Positions 8,590 to 19,048 of a stretch of 27,901 bases of DNA are shown here, in pieces. The notes beneath the pieces were generated by a model that worked only from the letters and a program-made list of their open reading frames with translations, did no database searches and was not told where the DNA came from. Origin of the DNA: Gryganskiella cystojenkinii (lineage: Eukaryota > Mortierellomycota > Mortierellomycetes > Mortierellales > Mortierellaceae). Numbering within the stretch: position 1 is the stretch's first letter; every line of letters begins with the position of its first letter. The stretch spans positions 1-27,901 of the forward strand of contig JAAAIG010000056.1 of NCBI GenBank assembly GCA_015852425.1, given 5' to 3'. Both the position numbers and the translations under genes were made by a program.

Positions 8590-10679
8590 ATCTAAATGAG
8601 TTTGGCCTAAAAGAAAAAGAGCATCCGTGTTTGTGTGTGTGTGAGTGTGATGCGGTTTGCTATCCCTGTTTCATGAATAACAGCAAAAAAAAGGAGATGT
8701 GAGAAAGAGGGAAAGGGAAAGAGACGGTTGGAGAGAAAGAAGGAGGTCGGGTCGATTATTGTGCATATTAAGAAGAGAAAAAAGGGAGAGAGGAGACCAC
8801 ACAATAGAGAGGCATAGCGACAAGATGAGGGAAGGTGAAGTACTGGTGGCATCACAGCGGTGACGATGTGTTGTCATAGACGTGGGTTGTCATCCGAGGG
8901 GTAAATGACATTCAAATGCTTACCTGATTGGACTGAAATGGGGTCGTGTCAGATGAGAGAAAAAGGAACGCGGTGTTTGAGAGGGTTTGTCGAGGAGAAA
9001 CAGACAGGGAGGGGTAGGAAAGGGAAATGAAATGAATGCAGGGGGGAAGGGGAGATTGAGATACGTTGATATATGCTGCAAGCGTGGAAGTTGAGGAAGT
9101 AAAGACGATCGAAAGGAGCGGAGGAAGGAACGGATGGGAGGAGGAAGAGGACACTGGACGGAGTGAAGAAAAAGAAAAAGTGAAAAAGAAAAAAAGAAAG
9201 AGACTTTTGATCCAAGTTTATCAAAATTATGTTTTTTTGGCGGTTGGACACAAAAAAATAGTAACCCTCCTCACGAAAGCGCCCCTGTCCTCCCATTCCT
9301 GCCCTGTTCTGTTGTGTGGATCTAAATCGATCGGAAATGACAATCAAGCACTGGTCAAAATGCAATTCAGAGAATAAACAAAGTGGATTGAATGGTTCTC
9401 GTTGGCACATTTTTGCCCAACCTAAATCCAACTCTAAATGATCCCGCGAGCTGTTTTTGGAGTAACGGACTGGTCGCCCCAACCATCCACCCCTTGGTCA
9501 TCGTCCATCGTACAGTAGGACTTTGTCTTAAGCTTATTTTTGTGGAAGTTGGCTCTCTTGTTGCAATTAAAGAAGGAAACAAAAAAGCGAGTCAACGTTC
9601 CGCCACTTCTAGTCTCGTTTTCGTGATGGGCAGGGCCATAATGATGCCAGAAAGTGAGTGCGTCTCTGTTGGATGGTTTAGCTCGAAAATATAAAAAATG
9701 GCGCTAAATTAAGGTATGGAACAGAACAGCATTTGCGACTCTCCATCAGATTCATACATGCAGGACCAAAGAACCGGGTACCCTCCGATACGTTAATATA
9801 TACCGCTCAGCCTCGAGAATTGTGAATGTCCATTGAGTAAATCATTTTGTTCGTACTCTTTCTTAGATTTGATCTGGAAGGTGGATTATCATTATTTTCG
9901 CAATGAAAAAGTGTACATTGTCAAAGAGATTGGCATATGTTGTTGCCCGTTGCACCGAACCATGTACTCCCTCTCCTGTTCACCATTGCGAACATTGCTC
10001 GCACTCACAGCTTCAGCCCGCCATTGAGGCAAAAAAAAAAAAATAAAAAAAAAAATAAGCTCAGTGTGCCTGACAGAAATTTATTTTCAGAGGAGCCAAT
10101 CAAAGGCAGCCCTGCAAATGAAATTTCATTCGGCCGCCCCTTTTTTCCATTTGCTTGGACGCCTTGCGCCCCTTTCGTCCTTTTGGTCCTCTTTTTACTT
10201 ATTTTTTTTTGCTCACAGTCCGAGCAGAAGGATCCTCGTAGTCTATGGCAGGCCCATTTCAAATTGTTTGAGGAAAGACGGCTGTGGATACACCATTAAA
10301 GGATAAATATACACGTGCCTTGAGTTTTCAAGCATAGTTTAATGAAGCGTTCTTTTCTTCTTCACTCCACCTAAAATTCAAATCTTCTCAACGACAACGT
10401 CAGTGCTCAAATATATGTAGTCGGCTTGGTGGTGAAATCTCCAGAGCAGTCCTTCGTCAGTGAATGTGTGCACCATCATGAGAAATAGATTTCACAAGGA
10501 ACCGATTCAAGATCTCCTTACACTAATGAGCAAGTCAAGTCATCAGCCCCGATTGTTGAATCAGGATATTAGAGTGGAATGCAAGATCCCGACCAATCTT
10601 CGCGCCCCCTTTTTTTTTTTTTTTTCGTCTCCATATCGTACCAGAAGGAGTCACAACCCACGTCGTACTGCCCAGGAAG
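8590..10679. other. Long intergenic region without a recognisable gene
   Basis: From 8590 to about 9200 it is purine-rich on the plus strand (chitin synthase promoter side). From 9200 to 10679 only short, low-complexity open frames occur. Visible features are poly-A tracts (10029-10055), a T tract (10611-10625) and a perfect 14-base palindrome AATGAAATTTCATT at 10117-10130 followed by CGGCCG. No TIR pair or RNA gene was identified. Confidence 0.4.
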
Positions 10680-10909
10680 TCATCCAACACTCTCATCGAT
10701 CTTTATGTCATGACGCGGCCCCACTGCATCAGTCAGTGAGGCAATAGCTTTTGTCCAGCATTTCAAAGCCTCGGTAATCTTTGCGCGCCGTACCCAGACG
10801 TACAGGTCTTGCTCTGACGACAACAGCAAGTCCTCAGGACCAGGAACACTGTTACCAGGAAGCTTTGCATAGTAAGCGGCAACACAGCCTCCAAGGCACT
10901 TCTCAATTC
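10680..10909 (-). pseudogene. Possible coding relic of unknown origin
   Basis: The minus strand is open for about 76 codons with coding-like composition (CLGGCVAAYYAKLPGN ... LYVWVRRAKITEALKCW) ending at TGA 10680-10682. The frame reads on for about 18 more codons after that stop. There is no start, and two TAG codons lie directly upstream. I do not recognise the protein. It may be a fragment of a dead gene or transposon; chance openness cannot be excluded. Confidence 0.25.
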
Positions 10910-10929
10910 GGCGTGTCTACTATGCAAAG
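10863..10929. repeat. Short inverted repeat
   Basis: CTTTGCATAGTA (10863-10874) and TACTATGCAAAG (10918-10929) are perfect 12-base inverted arms 43 bases apart, at the edge of the possible coding relic. Both arms encode YYAK when read outward on opposite strands, so they could mark an inverted duplication of one source sequence. Confidence 0.4.
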
Positions 10930-11365
10930 AGGCCCAGAGATGAGTTGACCAAGGCCAAGGTGATAATCAGTTTGACTCGTCAAGCTGTACTCGATTATAT
11001 CTCGTATAGATCCATTCCTTTCTGAAGAATAGACACCCATCCAGCCAACACTTCCAGAATCACCAATCCACAGTCGGCCGATCATCACCGCAGATCAGGA
11101 AACAAGATTGTCTACGAGACACGATACGAACATTTTGTCGGCCATGAAGTCGTCTTCAACCTCATTAGTCACGGTCGATTAAAAATGGTCACAATCCAAA
11201 GTGGAAGTTCAATACATTCCCTGTTGCCCAACATGAGTTATCAGAGACAATGACAACCTCAGCGACGCACACAGGTCTTCGCTATTATATACGTATTGTT
11301 TTATTGCACGAGTGCCGATTAATAAAGCCATCAAAAATAAAATATTGTGTGAACACCGGTCTGCA

Positions 11366-14300
11366 TCACAAACCAGACCCAGAGATGCCCAAAAATTCGA
11401 CCGTCTCTTCGTTGGAGTGCCTGATCTTGCCGCGTGACACTGGTGGAGAAATCAACGGAGATGAAATCTCGATCGTGGAGGCCGGGGGAGATGCAGAAGA
11501 CGAGGTTGAGGTTGAGGTCGATTTTCTCTCAAAGAACCTGGACGATCCCGAACGCGAGAACCCAGATCCAGACCCAGGATTGGCCCCTGCAGACGAGGAA
11601 GAGCTTCGACCTAGACCACCGAGGCGATTCTTGCCCAAAATATTACTCTTTTTGGATTCGATCCCAGAAGGGATCGGCATGGTCGGCTCAGTTGGTTCTT
11701 GTTGTAACCGAGAAGAAGGACAACTCTGAAAGGTCAACGGATCGAGCTCTAGCATCGCCATAGTTTTTTCTCTTCCGACAATTCCCATCCAAAGATCCTG
11801 CTCGGGAACACGGTCACCCAAAAACTGTTGAATCTTGTCCATGCGCTTCTTTTGTCGGAAACGGCTCATGGTCTCTGTGGGCGAAGGTGTCACAGGGGTC
11901 ACAGGAGTCATTGGGAACGACGGAGAGTTGAGCTTGCCGGTGCTGGTATTTCCAACAGGGTTTAAGGTTGAGATCGTTATGGTCGGTGTTGCCTTCGTAA
12001 AGGTCGAGGTTGAGATCGATGTCGAGATTGAAGGGGTTGAGCGGTGCGCGCAACTGTGGCCACTTCGACGACGTATAACGGACGAGGTCGCATTCGACTG
12101 ATTAATCTGCTTGTCATCGCGTTCGTCGTCCTCATCTTCTCCATCGCCATCGCCGTCTTCATCTTGATCATGGTCGTGCTTCTTCTCCTGCGTAGGAGGC
12201 GCAAGAGAAATGTCCGATGCTTGGAAAGAATCCANNNNNNNNNNAGGTGATGCTCAATTGTCGAGTCCAGCTGATTCCGGATATGCTATTTCTTGATGAA
12301 CGTGATCCACGACGTGGTCGGTGACTTGCGTTGCTGCGAGACTGGCTACTCTTACGGCCTGTGGCTGGAATCTGAGGTAAATGTCGAGTAGAAGCCACGG
12401 AGGTCCGACGAGGAGTGGAGGTGGACGACCGTTGGGCCGACTTGGCCGAGATCGTCGTAGTCCCTCCGCACGACCCGAAAAGAACTGGGCCTGTTAAGGC
12501 TAGCGCAACCGCAGACTCAGGAAGAGACTCACCAAGAAGCTCTCGAAGCTTTTTGTTTCGTTTCCACAAGATCGTCCTCTCCTTGGTTGAGAGTTGGTTC
12601 ACTGACGAAAACGTTGGCCCAGAGACGGCAAGAGGAGCAGCAGGCGCAGACTTTGGCCTTGTGTTCGGTGGTGGTGACGAGGGTGCCGAGATCGCTGGAG
12701 GGAAAGACTTCTTTTTGTGTGAATCCTCTGTCGAAGATCGATTCGATCCTCGTCCCGTGGGTGCCGCAGGGCCAGACATCAAAAGCTCATCATCACCGCA
12801 ATCCATTTTAAGCTGTGACGACAACTCGACGGCCGTCAACTGTGCTCCAAAAAATGTGGAGAGCTTGTCGGCTTTTTTGCGACGCGACAACATCTCTTGG
12901 CGATCGAGGGTTGTTCCCGAGATGGAGTGTGTTCCTCCAGCGCCTCCAAGTGAATGTCTATTTTGCTCAGTCTCTTTTGCAGTCGTCGGGTGTTCAGCGT
13001 CTGTGACTCTCTGTGGAGAGGCATGGTACCCGGTTGTAAAGGCGGCAACTGTGGTGGGTGTGGTAGGGCTAACGCCGGATCCAAGACCGCCTGCTGAGAT
13101 GCTCGAGTCCATGACACTCATGATGGAAAGCCCTCGACGTCTTTCGAACGCAGTCGAAACAGCCCCTTCCTGGTCTGAAAGCGACCCACTCCACAGAGGG
13201 TGAGGGTGAGCTGCGAAACGCTTGCGTAATTGCTGCTGTTGACTCAGACCACTATGCGAGTGGAGAGCCGCATCCGTGTCTGTGAATGAACGAGTATGAC
13301 CATGGCTGCTGCTGCTATTACTTCCTGATCCCTCTGTGGTATCGTTGTCGTGAGGATGACTTGTTGATCCGTAATCGGTATAATCGTCGACTGAGGTATA
13401 TTTTTTGAACCGTCGGAGAAGACTGGAAGATCCTGTTGATGATGACGCGACTGTGTTTTTTTGACCAGAAAGTAATAGCAGTGACTCACTTCCATTGCCT
13501 CTGGGTCCTTTAGGATGGGTTTGATATCTGACCTTGCTGCTGGATTTTTTGAGACGACACTGTTGCTGGAGTTGGTGCTTTGACTGTCGCCTTTTACCGC
13601 CATGAGGGATATCTTGAATAGTCGATGATGAAAGCGCGTAGGCCAGAGTCGTTGATCCGCTACCGATACTTCGCACCGCTGACGCTGACGCAGAGCTGGG
13701 CAGTCCAAGTTGTTGATCGTCAATCCGCTCTTCCACCGGAAGCAAAGTGCCATCGACCCGGGATCCAAAGAATTTTGTGAGTTTGTTGTTTCTCCTTAAC
13801 AATCGTCTCCTCTGCGCTGCGGTCAAGCGCACTTGATCATCAAAATATCCGGCTACCATCCACCGCGTTGTTCGTTTGCCGTTTTCAATCGAATCCAAGG
13901 TCACATCATCTAGTTCGGCATCTTGGTACCCAGGATGAGCAGGATCCTGGTCCTGCGAGTAGTAGGAAGGTGGATTATCACTTGCAACCGAGTGTCTGTT
14001 GCTGTTGCTCATGGAAGACCGCCCAATGCCACCGCTGAACCGTTTCGCGAATCTGTGGCGCTTGGTGCCAGTACTGCCCGTTGATGAACGCTTGCTTGCA
14101 CCGCCTGGGGATATTGCGTTTCCCTCTGCGTCAAACCCACTGCCCCGTTTCGAAGTAAACTGAGCGCAATCAAGAGGTGCGACCAGATCGAAATCGTCAA
14201 ATTCGGTCTCCGCGTCAAGGTCATCATCCATGCCCGCGCGGCCCAAGCCTAATATTGTGACTCGCCCTGGATGGCGGATAGTTGGAGGAATCGGTCCAAA

Positions 14301-15966
14301 GTACTGACTCATCGTCCTTGCGAGGGCATCTTCCTTGACTCGCGATCGATCCAAATCAGATGTTGAGTTGTTCCAGTTGTATAGGGTTTGAAGGTTGGTT
14401 GATGGATGTCGAGATCGAGAACGAGGCACGGTGTGAAGGATCACGGTCGGATCAAGTTTGTAGTGCGAAGAAAGAGATCCTGTGATCGTAGCCCTTGAGT
14501 ATTCCTCTGGTTCTACATTCAAAAAGTCAATTTTAAATAACGTCAGTGGCAAAATCCTTATTCAATAACACGAGAGATATCTACTCTTTACACTTACGTT
14601 CGCGGATAATCTTTTGGACAGCTTTCCAAAGATCACTCTCCTCGAAGCGCACAAGCGTATGACCCTTCATCAATTGATAGGTGTGTTCTTGAGCGCCGTC
14701 AAACATGTGTCGGTCGTAGGGCCATCCCACAAGTTCGTCCTCTGTCTCTCGCTGTTGCCTCTTCTTCTTGGAGAACCTAGATACAGATGACCCCGATCGT
14801 CCAAAAGCACGACGAGAACTGGCGGCGCGGCTCTTCTTTTTCCTCAGCGGGATCACAGGCGACGGCAAAACCGTTGATGGAGCGGTAGATCCTGGAGTAG
14901 TTGTGCCGGAGGCAGTCTGCGCTTCCGTGGTAAACAGAGATTGATAATGATCATCATCCAGTAAGGGCCAAGGGATCTCCGTCCTGGTTTCGTCGCTGAG
15001 GTTGACTTGGAGGGGTGCACATGAGTCGATGTAAGTCAAATAAATGTACCGTGCATGCTGAACCGCAAACTGCCCCTCCGACAATCCGCCGCGTGATCGA
15101 TCAGTCTTCTCGTCCGTGCTAGTCGCGCCACCAGACTCCGCCTCGGCACCACCTTTGGCAAACAACTCAACATCCATCCAAAAGAGCAAATTCTCGATCG
15201 AGTACTCCTGGAAACAAAACTGTCGAAAATGATCCAGAGCGATTGTGTTATGTAATATCTCTTGGAATCGCGCGTCGTTGGAGGAGGATTCGAGATTCAA
15301 GAGGATGTCTGTTGCTCGTGAACGAGGTCTTCCAGGAGTGCTCGGGCGGGACGAGGTCGAAGGAGGAGATTTTCCGGGGGCAGATACTATTGGCGGACTG
15401 TTTCCACCTGCGGTTGCCGCGAGCGAATTGGACGAGGCGAATGGTGATGAGAGAAATGGCGTACCAACGGAGGAGACTTTCGGATTTTGGTGCTGGTCAG
15501 GGGTTGGTGCCTTCCCCTCATCTGATCTTGAGGGATCAGACACGGCTTGTTCCCGAAGAAGTGAGGCCGGCGATTGAGCGTCGAAGGTATATTCCAGAGG
15601 CGCTTCTCCATACTCGATTCCTGGACTATGAGCAGGAGTGGACGATTGAGTCGCAAGCACCGATGAATACGAGGAAAGGCGGTCGTCTGATATCAATCTG
15701 TGATTATGCCTGAGGCCGGGTAGCGGCGTTAGCATTCTGTTGAGAGGAGGGGCCTTGTTGCTCTGATGTGTCGAGGCAATCGTTCTTGTGGCTCCAGTTC
15801 CGACGATAGGCGAATCTTCTGCACTGGAGGAGAGATCGATGGTTGCAGAGTGGTCGCGAGAGGTTTCCTGAGAAGCGGCGGCTTCCTGACTGACAGCCAA
15901 AGCCAAGTTGGTAAGAGAGAGTTTTCGACCCATACCGAGTCCTTTCAAGAACGAAGATCGGGGCAT
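11366..15966 (-). CDS. Large RGS-domain protein with four C-terminal KLxxFFG-type motifs
   Basis: RGS domains speed GTP hydrolysis by G-alpha subunits and so switch off receptor signalling. Exon 1 (15966-14598) gives a disordered Ser/Thr/Pro N terminus and an RGS domain at about residues 231-454 (FRQFCFQEYSIENLLFWMD; YIYLTYIDSCAP; FEESDLWKAV). It is interrupted by two low-complexity inserts (about 271-300 and 345-415). The intron at 14513-14597 (GTAAGT to TGTAG, 85 bp) joins in phase to exon 2, starting QPEEYS. The long disordered tail carries four copies of a basic R..[NK]K[LI]xx[FL][FL]G motif: about 13731-13830 (NNKLTKFFG), 12817-12910 (ADKLSTFFG), 12505-12594 (NKKLRELLG), 11788-11870 (MDKIQQFLG). 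Ten Ns (12235-12244) interrupt the tail. Sequence below the gap is open in a different frame to the stop at 11366, so the true gap is not ten bases or an intron lies there. Total length is about 1,500 residues or more. The CT-rich leader at 15970-16090 fits a start at 15966. Confidence 0.8.
12235..12244. other. Assembly gap inside the RGS gene
   Basis: Ten N bases. The minus-strand frame above the gap (coding RGS tail) and the open frame below it (acidic D/E stretch, then the fourth KLxxFFG-like motif) are not in register across exactly ten bases, so ten is probably a placeholder length. Confidence 0.95.
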
Positions 15967-16322
15967 TCAGAGTGAATAGAAGAAGGAAATACAGGAGAAA
16001 AGAGCAAGTAGGAAGGGACCAGGGAAAGAGAAGAGAGTAGAGAAGAAAAGGAAGAGAAAGAGAAAAGACAAAACAAGGGGGAAAAATTGAAGTCAGCATG
16101 CCGCTCGATTTCAAGGGTTATTTCATATGGAAAACTTTGTTTTGTGGGGAAACCACTACAGCAACGGTGGTTATCGTGCATGGTGCGCGTGCTTGCTGTC
16201 AGTTTCTCCCCTGTCTGCCCCCTCTCCTCCTGCCCTTTTTTTTTTGAAGGTTTCTCTCGTTGACTTGAACCAAGGCCAAACAGATCCATGCCTTCCCCTT
16301 ATTTTCATCGTTCGAAATCTCT

Positions 16323-17372
16323 CTATCCCCACGACAAATAGACTACAGAAACGGAGCAGCCAGGTATTTTCAACAGAAAAGACGGGGTCGGGTCCCTTTT
16401 TTCTTTTTTCTTTTTTTTTCCACGCGACAATCGGATTTCTGAAAACACGCAATGAGCACTGCCGCGCTTCCTCTGTGCTAACTCTAAGCCGTCATCTTCA
16501 TCGTCCACCCCTGAAACAATTGCTTGCTCCTTTTCCCCTTTCCGAAGAAAATTATTAAAATAAAGAGCAGCGCTTTGTCCCCATCCTCATTTCCCGCCTC
16601 TTTGGCACACAAACGTCGCCAACCAGAAATACCAATCACTTGTGATGTCACTTGAAGAGTTGTCCATCGTCCCCTAGGCTGCAATCAATCAGCCATCCAC
16701 CGATTCCCCTTTCCCCTGAACGCAATCTTTCGAGTTCAGAAAAGAACAGTAATATTGTTTGCTAGCCTTACCTTGGTCAATGTTTACAACATGAACAGTA
16801 GAATTACGGTCGAGAACATCTTCGACCTTGTCCGAGAACCGAAGCTGGACTCCTCTTGATTCCGCTTCCGTCCTATGATCTTGTTTCTCTTCTTCTTGCT
16901 CCTCCTTTACTTTGGGATCGTCGTCGTAGTACCAGTCATTCCCCTCATCTTGATCCCCTTTGGCGATCAAACTTTCCCCTACAGCCTGTGGAGCCTCTTG
17001 ATCGCGGTCCACGTTTATTTCTTTCCCGTCTATAACAAGGACAGGACCGGGGACTTGCTGTTTTTTCTTGCTGCTGTGCTGCTGATGAGAGCCTTGTCCT
17101 TTTGTAGTACGGATTTTTTTAAACTCGACATGATCAAACAAAGCACCACACTCGATCACAGGATAGTTGGAACCACCGGGGATCTCTCGCTCGACCAAGT
17201 AAGCGTACTCGGCCTCGATCTGCCTTGCGAGTTGTTCAATCGTCCAGGACTTTGAGACGGTGATAGAGAAGCTTATTCCAACGGGTTCGTTCAGGAGGAT
17301 ATGGAGGGGGATATAGTTTGAAATGGAGGAGAGCGTTTTTTGACGACGCGAGAGCATCAAGTCCTCGTGCAT
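16323..17372 (-). CDS. Conserved-looking fungal protein of unknown function, possibly ubiquitin-like/RA-like fold
   Basis: Exon 1 (17372-16772) begins MHEDLMLSRRQKTL. It contains a conserved-looking stretch (NEPVGISFSITVSKSWT, EQLARQIEAEYAYL, YPVIECGALFD), then a charged low-complexity linker, then LRFSDKVEDVLDRNSTVHVVNID. The strand/helix order and the closing VEDVL...VHVVN resemble a beta-grasp (ubiquitin/RA-type) fold split by an insert; this is inference. The donor CAAG|GTAAGG at 16771 is convincing; the downstream exon is not. An acceptor at 16511-16513 gives an acidic continuation (VDDEDDGLELAQRKR) ending at 16323; another near 16652 gives a different tail. The longer in-frame ATG at 17675 was rejected because the extra sequence is a CT-rich leader. 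The RGS gene follows on the same strand, and a single gene spanning both cannot be excluded. Confidence 0.5.
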
Positions 17373-18516
17373 GACTTTTGTTGACACGAGTAGGGTATAT
17401 GGGACAAGAGAAAAGGTAGCGTGCTTTTTGCACAAGGGGGGAAAGAGAAAGAGAAAACAAAAATATAAAGAGGGAGAAGGAGATGCAAGGTCAAATGAGT
17501 CTGCGTATGGCAATGGGGAATTCAGACCTATGGAATGAGGCGATAAGAAAGAAATGAGTGAATGAGGGGGAGAAAGAGCGGAGAGAAAGAGAAGATAAAG
17601 ACAAAAATAATGATTCAGCTGATTCAATTGCAGTAATCTCAATGACATCGTTATCAGCATCAGTGATGTGTCCATTGTCCAATTGTCCCATGGTTCACTC
17701 TCATTCGCTGTCTGTACCTCGAAGTCTTCTCCTTGATAAAACCATGTTACCCCCCTGCTTTTTTTTATATTTTAATTTGCTATGCCTGGACCGTTTTTAC
17801 AACGAACAAACAATACCCCTGTTCAAAAACAAGAAACGTTGACTACCGTGGCAAGGATCCGGGCTCTCCCTGGCTCTCCCTGACAAAGTCCGTTTGCTCA
17901 GGACTACATGTTGCCGTGAACTCTCCTTGTCCGTGCATCTCTTCTCCGTGCCTTTTTTTTTTTTTTTTTTTTTTTGTTGGTCTTACCTCCGCTTCGATCC
18001 GCTTTCTTCTCCTCCATCCCCGTTCGGCCATAGCGAGCAAAGCCTCGTTCCGTTGGCAGTTCCTTTCCTTCTTGCCTAAAGTTTACGGATTTGACAGGCA
18101 TCGGTTGCAACTCAGAAGAACGGGGTGTTCGTGCAGGTCAACGCGAGGGTCCTTCCACGCAGTACAAACAACAGCTCACATCTCCCTTTCTGTTGTTTTG
18201 TTGAGGTGAGCGTATTGTCGGTCAAAAGACAAATGATGATGGGAAATACCCCTCTCGCGTCATTTGGTCGACAAAAATGGCAGGAATTCATGACCAACGC
18301 GCTACACTGCCACCAGGAAGTCCCGTTCTCTAGGCCACCTCTGCTGTTTTGCACGAGAAAGCTTAACTCGCATTTTTTGCTCTCTGTGTTCTTCTTGCTG
18401 TGAGCCAAAACTCAATAGGAAAATGCGGCGTCTGCCTTTCAGCTTTGTGCACACGCCAATACGTGGGTAACTAAGGGTTTTGAAGCTGTCAAGCTTTTCG
18501 GGCGGCAAGAAACATC
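17373..18516. other. Intergenic region between divergent genes
   Basis: It is divergent spacing between the minus-strand gene ending its promoter near 17500 and the plus-strand peptide gene. Minus-strand CT-rich leader sequence occupies about 17400-17600. A 25-base T tract occurs at 17953-17977. CTCCCTGGCT is repeated in tandem near 17863-17882. No intact gene or RNA gene was recognised. Confidence 0.45.
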
Positions 18517-18522
18517 TATAAG
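18517..18522 (+). promoter_or_regulatory. TATA box of the repeat-peptide precursor gene
   Basis: TATAAG about 120 bases before the ATG at 18641, followed by a pyrimidine-rich leader (18543-18625), the arrangement seen for other genes here. Confidence 0.5.
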
Positions 18523-18640
18523 AAACAGCAAGTTGAGCCAACTCTCAACCTTTTACTCTTCTTTCCAAACCCTTCTTCCCCTGTTCCATTCTCACCACCC
18601 CAGCCGCCCCCTCCTGTCGTTGTCGTTCAATTTTAAAGTC

Positions 18641-19048
18641 ATGAAGTTCACCACAGCATCCTGTCTTGTCATGGTCTTTGCCCTAGCCATCACGGCGTCT
18701 CAAGGAGCACCTATGCCGGTCGATCAAACCTCCACTCCTTTGGAGAAGCGCGATTCCGCATGGGGAGATATTGTCAAGCCACACCGTCCCATCGATCAAA
18801 CCCCCGCTCTTTTGGAAAAGCGTGACTCCGGATGGGGAGGTTTTGTCGAGCCACATCATCCCATCGGTCAAACCCCCACTCCTCTGGAAAGGCGCGACTC
18901 CCAATGGGGAGATATTGTCAAGCCACACCGTCCCATCGATCAAACCCCCGCTCCTTTGGAAAAGCGTGACACCGCCTGGGGACATTCTGTCAAGCCAATT
19001 CATCCCATCGATCGACGACCCAAGACCGATGATTTGACCTGGCCTTAA
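18641..19048 (+). CDS. Secreted Kex2-processed repeat-peptide (pheromone-like) precursor
   Basis: This is a 135-residue intronless protein. Residues 1-23 form a signal peptide (hydrophobic core LVMVFALAITA, likely cut after SQGA). The rest is four 24-residue units starting at residues 35, 59, 83 and 107, each opening with a dibasic site (EKR, EKR, ERR, EKR) and then D[ST]xWGxxVxPxxPIxQTP. This is the plan of fungal alpha-factor-like pheromones and other Kex2-processed repeat proteins: Golgi Kex2 cuts after KR/RR, carboxypeptidase trims, and several near-identical peptides of about 20-22 residues are secreted. Unit 4 is diverged, has an extra internal RR and ends TWP. There is no CaaX box, so it is not an a-factor type. 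Receptor and function are unknown; it could be a mating peptide, a self-signalling peptide or an effector. A TATA box and CT-rich leader support expression. Confidence 0.85.
   Translation: MKFTTASCLVMVFALAITASQGAPMPVDQTSTPLEKRDSAWGDIVKPHRPIDQTPALLEKRDSGWGGFVEPHHPIGQTPTPLERRDSQWGDIVKPHRPIDQTPAPLEKRDTAWGHSVKPIHPIDRRPKTDDLTWP
18743..19030 (+). repeat. Four tandem 72-bp coding units
   Basis: Units begin at 18743, 18815, 18887 and 18959. Units 1 and 3 are nearly identical over more than 50 bases while unit 2 between them is clearly more different, so the array probably grew by copying a two-unit (144-bp) block or by gene conversion. Confidence 0.85.

Noticed and set aside
10117..10130. 14-base palindrome AATGAAATTTCATT as a regulatory operator
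   Set aside because: A single palindrome in AT-rich intergenic DNA with no gene nearby gives no basis for a function.
12168..14552. A separate large minus-strand gene starting at 14552
   Set aside because: The frame joins in phase to the RGS exon through a consensus GT-AG intron at 14513-14597; the first residues would be intron sequence. It is exon 2 of the RGS gene.
16689..17675. Longer N-terminal version starting at 17675 with several hydrophobic segments
   Set aside because: The extra residues derive from a CT-rich leader; the conserved-looking sequence starts after the ATG at 17372.
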